Shown here: positions 57,045 through 64,000 of the stretch, piece after piece
How the letters are laid out: every line of letters begins with the position of its first letter
How positions within the stretch are numbered: the stretch's first letter is position 1
Origin: Neisseria animalis
GTDB lineage: Bacteria; Pseudomonadota; Gammaproteobacteria; Burkholderiales; Neisseriaceae
DNA length: 64,000 nt
Direction of reading: 5' to 3'
Assembly (NCBI RefSeq): GCF_900636515.1
Contig: NZ_LR134287.1
Location: 1,178,001-1,242,000, forward strand
Made by a program: the position numbers and the translations under genes
The notes under the pieces: generated by a model
The model's database searches: none
Told to the model about the DNA's origin: nothing
The model's input: the letters and a program-made list of their open reading frames with translations, nothing else

Positions 57045-57950
57045 TCAGCCTTTCAAGACTTTTTGCACCCATGCTAAATCGGCGGCAGATAAAGCTGCTT
57101 TGAATTTGGCATTGCCCATCATGATTTTCAGCGCGATTCGGGCGATGTCGGGGTGGACGGCGTGGGCTTTTTGAATGGCAACCGAAGCCATGCGTGAGAG
57201 CATGGTTTGACCTTGGTTGGCATTGAAACCTGCGCTCGGTGCGACAAATTTGCCGTCGATACGCAAGCCGGTGCGTTGAGCATAGCGGGCTTCGCCTGTG
57301 TATTCGTTGCTGCTGATGTCGACTGTTTGGGTTTCGAGGGTCGGGCTGGGCAAGGCGCGGCTTTCGCCTGCTGCTCGGGACAAGGGGCGCACGCGGCAGC
57401 GGCAGCGGAAATCGAGTGGCGGATACATGGTATTCCAGACCGGGTCGGTGGCGGCATAGACGCGACCGTGCATGCGGCGGTGGCTGTCGCGGGTGCGGCT
57501 GTCGTTGATGGCAACGTACTGCCAATACGGATGGGTATCCACAGAATCCATCATTTCGGCATAGCGTCCGGCCATGTAGGCCGATTGCATGTTGGTCAGG
57601 TAGATGGTTTTCAGACGATGCGGGCTGCCGAGCTGTACGGTTTGGGCTTCGCCGGTGTCCGGATTGGTTGCTTGGGTGCGTCCCCACCAGCCCTTGCTTT
57701 GTAATACCGGCGTGAGTGTTTTTTGGAACTGTTCCAGCGTTTGGCCGGTCTCGGCGGCGTTGACAACGGCGCGATAAATATCATTGGCCACGTCCATACC
57801 TGCGGTTTTGGCCACGGTGAACGCGGTGGCGTGCGCGTCGTCGAGCATGTCTTGCCAATCCCACGAAACGGCCACGCCTTTTTGCTTCAGGTATTCGACC
57901 GCTGCTTCCGGCTCCAGGCCGAAAATTGCCTTGATGTCTTCCGGAGTCAT
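57045..57950 (-). CDS. Phage minor head protein F (SPP1 gp7-like)
   Basis: 301 residues. The conserved head-morphogenesis domain is at about 115-205: LKTIYLTNMQSAYMAGRYAE, WQYVAINDSRTRDSHRRMHG and YPPLDFRCRCRVRPLS, where His and Cys residues may bind metal. The family (Mu gpF/SPP1 gp7) is needed for head assembly or DNA ejection. Its ATG overlaps the portal stop by one base (57950). The C-terminal part (ISSNEYTGEARYAQRTGLRI) is less conserved. Confidence 0.88.
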   Translation of the reverse strand: MTPEDIKAIFGLEPEAAVEYLKQKGVAVSWDWQDMLDDAHATAFTVAKTAGMDVANDIYRAVVNAAETGQTLEQFQKTLTPVLQSKGWWGRTQATNPDTGEAQTVQLGSPHRLKTIYLTNMQSAYMAGRYAEMMDSVDTHPYWQYVAINDSRTRDSHRRMHGRVYAATDPVWNTMYPPLDFRCRCRVRPLSRAAGESRALPSPTLETQTVDISSNEYTGEARYAQRTGLRIDGKFVAPSAGFNANQGQTMLSRMASVAIQKAHAVHPDIARIALKIMMGNAKFKAALSAADLAWVQKVLKG

Positions 57951-59422
57951 CAGCTCATCTCCTGCGCCGCTTCAATGCGTCCGACCAAACCGGACAGGAA
58001 AATCACACGCGCCAGTTCGTTTTGCAAGGCGGTGTCATCCATATTCGGGAACTGCTCGGCCAAGCGGTCGAGAATATTGTCTTCGGTTTCGCCGCGCTGC
58101 AAATCCTGCACCAATAAGGCAGTCAGGTTGCGGCCTTGCTGGTTCAGCTCGGCTGTATTCGGCGCGAGCGTGTCTAAAATCAAGCCCGCATCGGTTTCTG
58201 CACCATCCCAACCTTCGGCAAAATCAGCAGCGGTCGGGGTGATGGCATCTTCTTCAACGATATCGCCGTCTTCCAAACCATAAGTGCGTTTCCAATATTG
58301 CGGGGTGAATTTCACACCCGCACCGAACAGCATATTGTCGCGCTCGGCACGCTCTTTTGTACCTGATTCTTCATTTTCAAACAGTTCGAATTTTGGGCAA
58401 ACCACATCGCCGAAATTCAGCGATACCACCCATTCAATCAGCTCATTAAACGCCGCTTCGACAATACGGCGGTCGCTGTCGCGGATATCATCGGCGATTT
58501 CCAAGCCTGCGCTGGCACTGGCATGGTTGGTTTCTTTGTCGGTGGTTTGGTCTTGGCCAAGCAAGGCGATGTTGATGCCGGATTTACACTCTTTCAGCAG
58601 CTTGTCGAAAGCATCTACCGATGATGATTTGCCGCTGGCTTCGTGAATTTCGACACTCGAATCGTTCGGAATCGTGCCGACCGAATTGCTGATTAAGGCT
58701 TCTAGCGCATCAAGCAGCTTTTCGGTGTCGCTGTGGGTGTTGGAGCGCGGCTCTTTGCCAATCAACCATGGTGCACCGTATTTTTCGGTGAAACTCACCC
58801 AGAATTTCAGGCCGCCGCGCTTGAACGTAACCAGCCAAAAGACCAAGCCCAAATCACCCAAACCGTAGGGATTAAGATAGTCGTCTTCATGACGTGGGCA
58901 AAGGAATTTATAAGGCGGCAGCGGCTCTTGGCTCAAGCCGTTTTCGATGAAAATCAATTCTCGGTCATCATTAAAGGCAAACCACTCTTGCGGCTTGGCT
59001 ACGATTTCAGACGGCAGCCATTGACTGCCTTTCTGCCAGATAATTTCAATCGGTTGATAACCGAAAAAAGCGGCATTCATGATGTCTTTGCAAAATTTAT
59101 ACACATCAACATCCGCAACCAGCCAATTTTCGACAAAATCCAATACCCGCTCATCGACTTCATCGCCACTTAATTTCCAATCCAGGCGGGCAACGGCGGC
59201 TTTACGGCGGCGCACGAAGCTGCCGACCAGCTCATCGCGCAACAATTCGCGGTAAACAGAGATTTGTTTGCCCATCTTGCGCAAAATCGGGTCGGGATTC
59301 GGCAGCCAACCGCCGAAGCCGTTTAAAAACTGACGCGATACGGCGATGTGGCCGCTTAAATCCTCGGGTTTGAAGGTTACGCTGCCGTGTTGGGTTTTGA
59401 GTTTGAAATGCGGTTTTTTCAT
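57950..59422 (-). CDS. Phage portal protein (DUF935, Mu gp29-like)
   Basis: 490 residues. The ring-forming portal through which DNA is packaged. N-terminal KPHFKLKTQHGSVTFKPEDL, RRKAAVARLDWKLSGDEVDE and FGYQPIEIIWQKGSQWLP (about 125-142), and CPRHEDDYLNPYGLGDLGLV followed by GAPWLIGKEPRSN, are typical of Mu gp29-type portals. It appears full length and undamaged. In intact phages the terminase large subunit lies directly upstream; here only its C-terminal stub remains at 59571-59740. Confidence 0.9.
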   Translation of the reverse strand: MKKPHFKLKTQHGSVTFKPEDLSGHIAVSRQFLNGFGGWLPNPDPILRKMGKQISVYRELLRDELVGSFVRRRKAAVARLDWKLSGDEVDERVLDFVENWLVADVDVYKFCKDIMNAAFFGYQPIEIIWQKGSQWLPSEIVAKPQEWFAFNDDRELIFIENGLSQEPLPPYKFLCPRHEDDYLNPYGLGDLGLVFWLVTFKRGGLKFWVSFTEKYGAPWLIGKEPRSNTHSDTEKLLDALEALISNSVGTIPNDSSVEIHEASGKSSSVDAFDKLLKECKSGINIALLGQDQTTDKETNHASASAGLEIADDIRDSDRRIVEAAFNELIEWVVSLNFGDVVCPKFELFENEESGTKERAERDNMLFGAGVKFTPQYWKRTYGLEDGDIVEEDAITPTAADFAEGWDGAETDAGLILDTLAPNTAELNQQGRNLTALLVQDLQRGETEDNILDRLAEQFPNMDDTALQNELARVIFLSGLVGRIEAAQEMS

Positions 59423-59570
59423 TTTCAGACGGCCTTAAGGTTCATACATCAAATTGAAAACGGAATGCCAAATTATTGGAATAGAACGCAGCCACAGTAA
59501 TACCATCTGCGCTGTTTTTTTAGGCTTGTAACGCGGATAAAAACACCTACCAGCCACAATAACGGGTAAA

Positions 59571-59740
59571 TCAGTTTGTCAGTCTGCTGCGGCGTTTGAT
59601 TTTTCGGCTGGCCACGCGTACTGGCCCGGCATTCAGCTCTCGACTCGCGTAATGCGCCAACACCAAGGCAATCGCCGCGTCGCCGTGGCGTTTTCTGCCG
59701 TCTTGTCCTTTGGTGCGTGTGTCGGGAATGCGTGGCACGC
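59571..59740 (-). pseudogene. Terminase large subunit, C-terminal stub
   Basis: The minus-strand frame ends at 59571 and reads VPRIPDTRTKGQDGRKRHGD, then AAIALVLAHYASRELNAGPV and a basic tail RVASRKIKRRSRLTN. KRHGDAAIALVLAHYASRE is the hallmark end of Mu-type terminase/ATPase-nuclease proteins (usually 500 or more residues). The match breaks at about 59740, where plus-strand tape-measure sequence starts. No packaging motor can be made from this. Confidence 0.8.
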
Positions 59741-61319
59741 CTTTTTATCCAACGCCTTTATCAGCTTGGGCAAAACACCGGAAGTAGCGGGTACGGCCAT
59801 CAACGGTATGCTGACCAAGCTGATGACGGCCGACAAGCAGGGAAAGAAATTTCAGGCGGTTTTGGAGGGTATGGGTACAGATGCCAAAGCCCTGAAAAAA
59901 GCGATTGCCGAAAACGGCGAGCAGGCTCTGATGGATTTTCTGAGACAGATTGAAAAGCTGCCAAAAGAAAACCAGATGGGCGCATTGGTCGATTTGTTCG
60001 GCTTGGAATATGCCGACGATGTGGCTGCGTTGGTTGGTGGCTTGGATACCTATAAGAAGTCCATTGATGAGCTGAAAAAAGCCGGTAAAGGCGGCAAGCC
60101 TGAATTTATGGGCAGCATGGAGAAAGAATTTGCTGCACGTTCGGCCACTACTGAAAACGGCCTAACGCTGATGAAAAACGGCTTTGCTGAGCTGAAAACG
60201 GTAGTCGGAGACCGACTGCTACCCGTGATTAATAAGGTTTCCGCATTTATAGGAAATCTTACCCAAAATTTAGCCGATTTTGCGGCTAAGAATCCGGAAG
60301 TCGTCGATGGCTTGTTGTTGATTGGCGGCGTGATTGCCGGGTTGATTATCGGTTTTTCTGCGTTTACTGCCGTAATGGGCGTGTTCTCGATGGGTTGGAT
60401 AGCTGCAGCCAAGGCCGTTTCTCCAATGATTTCCTTATTGGGAGCAGTTCGTAAAACCATGTCGTTTTTTGGGCGGGGCATTATATCTGTTATCCGTTTT
60501 CTGCCCATGCTCGGTTCGGCATTTTTGAAATTGGGTGCCTTCTTAATGGCCAATCCGATTTTCCTTGCCCTTGGCCTGTTGGCCGTTGCCGCTTACATGC
60601 TCTACAACAACTGGGCATCAGTGGTGGCCGGTGCAAAAGCGTTGTGGCAAAGCTTGGTGATATTTTTCAGCGGACTTTGGGCGCAAATCACGGCTTTCTT
60701 CAGCAGCGGCATCGGTAATATTGCGGCCACTATTCTCAATTTTTCGCCACTCGGTTTGTTTTATCAGGCATTTGCCAGTGTGATGAGCTGGTTTGGTGTC
60801 ACCTTGCCGTCAACCTTTACCGGCTTTGGCCGTATGTTGATTCAGGGTTTGATTAACGGCATTAAATCAGCAGCCGCAGCGGTATATAACACGATTGCCT
60901 CTATCGGTAATTCGATTAAGGCCAAATTCCAAGCGGTGATGGATATTCATTCGCCGAGTCGTGAGTTCAGACGTTTTGGTGGCTTTATTACCCAAGGTTT
61001 GGATATTGGTATCCGTCGCACGGCCAACCGGCCAATCGGTACGGTCGGTGCATGGGCAGGCCGTCTGAAAGACAGTTTCGGAAGCCGTATCGGCCAGCTG
61101 CGTGCCGATGTGGCCGCGCGGGTATCCGGCAGCCGCGCCGATTTCGAGCAAGCGCGACAGGCTGCGGCTGCCGGTGGCGTGACCATTCATTTCAACCCGA
61201 CCATCAACGCGCCGGGCGGAGACCCTGCTCAAATTCAGACGGCCTTGCAAATGGGCTTGCGCGAATTTGAAACGTTGTTTCACCGCATGATGGCCGACCG
61301 TGAGCGGAGGGCTTTCTGA
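59652..61319 (+). pseudogene. Tail tape measure protein, N-terminally truncated
   Basis: The plus-strand frame is open from 59652, but roughly the first 30 residues are antisense to the terminase stub. Homologous-looking sequence begins at about 59748 with NAFISLGKTPEVAGTAINGM. It continues MLTKLMTADKQGKKFQAVLE, LVDLFGLEYADDVAALVGGL, and hydrophobic helices at about residues 220-245 and 295-330. The C-terminus (MDIHSPSREFRRFGGFITQG, IHFNPTI) is typical of TP901/P2-type tape measures. About 525 residues remain; intact ones are usually longer. The stop overlaps the start of the U-like gene by one base. Confidence 0.8.
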
Positions 61320-62215
61320 TGTATGCAATGTTGGGGGATGTGAGGTTTGAAACCTTGCAAAGCTTTGCCAGCTTGGAAGCGCAGCACTCGGCCAAGTTTG
61401 CCAAGCACGAGGTATTAAAAGGCCGCCCGCGCTTACAGGCGATGGAAAACGACCTAACCACACTGCGCTTTGGCTTAAAACTGCATTGGATGTTGGGCAA
61501 TCCCGACACGGCTTATAAGGGTTTGCTGGCAGCTTTGGAAGCGCAGCAGGCGGTGTCGCTGGTTTATGGCTCAGGCCGCTTTGTCGGCTGGTTTGTCATT
61601 GAGAGCCTGACCGAGCGCACCTTGATTCAGGACAGTAAAGGCCGCACGGCCGCGCGTGAGCTGGATATCGAACTGACGGAATTTGTCGGTGACCCGAATA
61701 ATCCGCTGCCGACTCCGGCGATTATCAGCGGCAAGCAAAACCCATTGCTCTCACTGTTGCCCGAATCGGTACAGGCGCAAGCGGCAGATGTGATGCAGGC
61801 GGTTGAAACCGGTGTGAAAGTCTATCGTGCGGCAGAAAACGGCATAGAGCAAATGCAAGGCATCATCGCGGCGGCTAAAGAGTTGCGCAATGATTCCGCC
61901 GGTGCGCTGAATTTAATCGGCGATGCGCTCGGCGTGGGCGGTGATGTATTGGGCAAGCTCAATGGTTTACCGGAAGTAACGGCTTTGTTGGGTGATTTAT
62001 CCGGCGCGGCTGAAATGGCCACGCAGCTTGGTGCAGCCGGAAATGCGCTCGGCAGTACGGTGGCAAGCATGCGTGCAGGTTACGAGAGCGGAACTATCGG
62101 CGGCTGGTTGGATGCGGCTGGAGACTCAATTACTACGGCCTCCGAAGCGGTGGCTAATGGTGCATCGGCCGTTGAAAAGTTGACCGGTTGGCTGGCGACA
62201 AGGAGTGATGGATGA
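61319..62215 (+). CDS. Phage tail protein U-like (P2 gpU) with a long C-terminal extension
   Basis: 298 residues. The first 130 or so match the P2 gpU pattern (MYAMLGDVRFETLQSFASLE, LHWMLGNPDTAYKGLLAALE, VYGSGRFVGWFVIESLTERT). P2 gpU is only about 160 residues; here another 150 follow, mostly Ala/Gly/Leu-rich helix (SVQAQAADVMQAVETGVKVY, GDALGVGGDVLGKLNGLPEV). Its ATG overlaps the tape-measure stop, and the next gene overlaps its stop (ATGA). gpU-type proteins work at the tail terminus. Confidence 0.85.
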   Translation: MYAMLGDVRFETLQSFASLEAQHSAKFAKHEVLKGRPRLQAMENDLTTLRFGLKLHWMLGNPDTAYKGLLAALEAQQAVSLVYGSGRFVGWFVIESLTERTLIQDSKGRTAARELDIELTEFVGDPNNPLPTPAIISGKQNPLLSLLPESVQAQAADVMQAVETGVKVYRAAENGIEQMQGIIAAAKELRNDSAGALNLIGDALGVGGDVLGKLNGLPEVTALLGDLSGAAEMATQLGAAGNALGSTVASMRAGYESGTIGGWLDAAGDSITTASEAVANGASAVEKLTGWLATRSDG

Positions 62216-62430
62216 GCGCGGTTTTACGCTATACGACCAAAGATGGTGACCGCTGGGATTTGATTGCCCATAAACACTACGGCAACGCTTTGCTGATTGA
62301 CGGCCTGATTGCGGCCAATCCACATTTACCGTTGGCCGAAGAGTTTGTCAGCGGCTTGACGGTGTTTGTGCCGGTGCTAGAAAGCAAGCCGAAAAACAGT
62401 CAGGCCGATTTGCCGCCTTGGATGCGCTGA
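62212..62430 (+). CDS. Phage tail protein X (P2 gpX-like)
   Basis: 72 residues from MSAVLRYTTKDGDRWDLIAH. The LysM-like pattern GDRWDLIAHKHYGNALLIDG with LIAANPHLPL matches P2 gpX, a small tail-assembly protein. It overlaps the U-like gene by four bases and is followed eleven bases later by the D-like gene. Confidence 0.88.
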   Translation: MSAVLRYTTKDGDRWDLIAHKHYGNALLIDGLIAANPHLPLAEEFVSGLTVFVPVLESKPKNSQADLPPWMR

Positions 62431-62440
62431 AAGGGTTGAA

Positions 62441-63541
62441 ATGGATATTAAAGGTTTCTTGTCCGGCTTGGCCGCTCAAGGCGGTACGGGTGGCACTCAT
62501 CCGGTAACCAAGCCGGATTTCACATTGAGCTACGAAAACAAGGATATTACAGGCGACATTGCCCCCTATCTGATTTCATTTGTTTACACAGATTACCTCG
62601 AGGGGCAATCTGATGAGCTGCAGGTCGAATTTGAAGATGTGGACGGTCGCTGGCTGCGTGGCTGGTATCCGGAGCAAGGCGATGCGCTGGCATTGAGCTT
62701 GGGCGACCAATTTACCGGCTTGGTAGATTTGGGCAGCTTTGAGATTGCGGAAATTGAATACAACCACCCACCATCAACGGTGAGCCTGAAGGCGTTGTCG
62801 GCGGGCATTACCAAGGCCAGCCGCACTTTAAAAGGCCGTGCGTATGAAAATACCACGCTGGCCGAGATTGTGCGCCAAGTGGCAGGCCATCTGAAATTGC
62901 AGCCCGCTGGGCAAGTGAAAGACATCAAAATCAAGCGTGTGACCCAGTATCAGGAGCGCGATATTGAGTTTTTGAGCCGTTTGGCCAAAGAGTATGGCCA
63001 CACCTTTAAGGTTGTCGGGAATAAGCTGGTATTCGCCGACAACGTCAGGCTGAAAGAGCGTGAAGCGGTGGTGATATTGAGTCCTGAAGACATGACCCGA
63101 ATCCGCCTGCGCGATTTGATTAAAGGTGTACCGACCCAAGTAGAAATGCGCGGCTACGACCCGAAAACCAAGAAAACGGTGTCGGCTACGCGTAAAACCA
63201 AGTCTCTGCGCCCGAAATCCAAACGTGGCCACACCGGCGACACCTTGAAAATCGTGCCGAATAAAGGCGAAAGCCAAACGCAGCTCAATGCCCGCGCCGA
63301 TGCGGCTTTGGCTGATGCGCAAGACGACCAATGCGCCGGAAACATCACATTGTTTGGTAATGCGCTGCTGGTGGCCGGTCAAACCGTGCGCCTGAAAGAC
63401 ATGGGTAAGTTTTCCGGTAAGTATCTGGTGAAACAGGCGCGGCATGAGTATCGCCGCAGCAGCGGCTACACCACCGAACTGGAAATTAAGATGATTGAGT
63501 ATATCGATGATGAGGAGCAGCAGGATGCAGCAAACGCATGA
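62441..63541 (+). CDS. Phage tail protein D / late control protein (P2 gpD-like)
   Basis: 366 residues. Hub component of the contractile-tail baseplate, a relative of Mu gp44 and T4 gp27. Family sequence is clear at VYTDYLEGQSDELQVEFEDV (near 48), RGWYPEQGDALALSLG, SRTLKGRAYENTTLAEIVRQ and QYQERDIEFLSRLAKEYGHT (about 170-189), and the end has GKYLVKQARHEYRRSSGYTT. Complete and undamaged. The next gene starts 17 bases before its stop. Confidence 0.9.
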   Translation: MDIKGFLSGLAAQGGTGGTHPVTKPDFTLSYENKDITGDIAPYLISFVYTDYLEGQSDELQVEFEDVDGRWLRGWYPEQGDALALSLGDQFTGLVDLGSFEIAEIEYNHPPSTVSLKALSAGITKASRTLKGRAYENTTLAEIVRQVAGHLKLQPAGQVKDIKIKRVTQYQERDIEFLSRLAKEYGHTFKVVGNKLVFADNVRLKEREAVVILSPEDMTRIRLRDLIKGVPTQVEMRGYDPKTKKTVSATRKTKSLRPKSKRGHTGDTLKIVPNKGESQTQLNARADAALADAQDDQCAGNITLFGNALLVAGQTVRLKDMGKFSGKYLVKQARHEYRRSSGYTTELEIKMIEYIDDEEQQDAANA

Positions 63542-64000
63542 TTTTGGGGCGACCCTGCAATTCGGCGTGGTATCGGCGGTGGATGAAGCCGGTCACAATC
63601 TGCGCGTCAAAATCCCTGCCCTAGAAGACATGGAAACCGACTGGCTGCCTATGGCTACACCGGCCGCCGGTGGCAATCAGTTTTACAGCCTGCCCGACGA
63701 GGGCGAGCAAGTTGTCTGCCTGCTGGACGCCCGTGGCGAAAACGGCTGCGTGATTGGCGCTATTTACAGCGCAGCCGATAAGCCACCGGCCAGCAGCAAA
63801 GACAAATGGGTACGCCGCTTTAAAAACGGTACGATTATTGAACACGACCGCAAAACGGGAGATATACTGGTCAAAACCGACGGCGTGGTGACAATTGATG
63901 CCGATGCCGTGGTGAAAAAAACCTTGACGGTTGAAGGTCTGTTTACTTATACCGCCGGCATGTCTGGTCAAGGTGGTAGTGGTGCGGCGGCCAAAATTGA
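63525..64000 (+). CDS. Phage baseplate assembly protein V-like (cut by window edge)
   Basis: First 158 residues, from MQQTHDFGATLQFGVVSAVD, with GAGGAGCAG as ribosome-binding site inside the preceding gene. ALEDMETDWLPMATPAAGGN, LPDEGEQVVCLLDARGENGC and IYSAADKPPASSKDKWVRRF, then TIIEHDRKTGDILVKTDGVV are the OB-fold and start of the spike beta-helix of gpV/Mu gp45-type puncturing devices. The C-terminus lies outside the window. Confidence 0.88.
   Translation, partial: MQQTHDFGATLQFGVVSAVDEAGHNLRVKIPALEDMETDWLPMATPAAGGNQFYSLPDEGEQVVCLLDARGENGCVIGAIYSAADKPPASSKDKWVRRFKNGTIIEHDRKTGDILVKTDGVVTIDADAVVKKTLTVEGLFTYTAGMSGQGGSGAAAKI

Noticed and set aside
59652..59750. Native N-terminus of the tape measure protein
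   Set aside because: These codons are antisense to the terminase stub, so the start is an accident of the rearrangement.

Overview
The window looks like chromosome of a Neisseria-like member of the Neisseriaceae. Dozens of copies of a DNA-uptake-type motif (AGGCCGTCTGCAAA, and less often the canonical ...GCCGTCTGAA) are scattered through it and very often form inverted pairs at gene ends. A Correia-like 107-bp palindromic element (TATAGTC...GACTATA) occurs eight times in full, plus one truncated and one degenerate copy. A dRS3-type mosaic repeat is present, and the predicted proteins have the lengths and sequences expected for Neisseria housekeeping genes. No organism name was supplied, so the genus is inferred.

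Layout: 1-23.4 kb is housekeeping: dapC (cut by the window edge), guaB, eno-ftsB, uvrC, tRNA-Pro, typA, hemH, metX-metW, a DUF945 protein, pdxH, rluB, a sulfate-binding protein, a SEC-C protein, a SpoU-type methyltransferase, argB, panC and serC. 23.5-27.1 kb is an accessory-looking metabolic module: a LysR regulator divergent from a class-V PLP enzyme and a DAACS-family symporter with altered substrate-site residues. 27.2-56.0 kb is again core: a 42-residue membrane peptide, ilvD, a YkvI-like transporter, panB, two tRNA-Thr, purE, a TPR lipoprotein, an O-methyltransferase, pcnB, an autotransporter tail remnant, crcB, cls, alaS (with an unusual insertion of about 90 residues), potD, rppH, parE, an ABC-F ATPase, a CbiM-like protein, ung, a periplasmic cyclophilin, DUF456, ttcA, fghA and proS.

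From 56.0 kb to the end the sequence is mobile and nested: a decayed IS3-type orfA, next to it a Correia-like element cut in half, and in that cut the end of a Mu-like transposable prophage. The prophage has Mu-type head genes (virion morphogenesis protein, F, portal, a terminase stub) on the minus strand and P2-type tail genes (tape measure, U, X, D, V) on the plus strand. The two blocks meet 5' end to 5' end at about 59.74 kb, where both the terminase and the tape measure have lost their N-termini. The element is therefore rearranged and probably defective.

The most notable points are the LysR/PLP/symporter module, the head-to-head prophage junction, the prophage end inside a Correia-like element, tandem duplications of the 3' ends of typA and uvrC with their terminators, the insertion in AlaRS, a cluster of DnaA-box-like sites upstream of proS, a 14-G tract, and the CA-ending uptake-sequence dialect.
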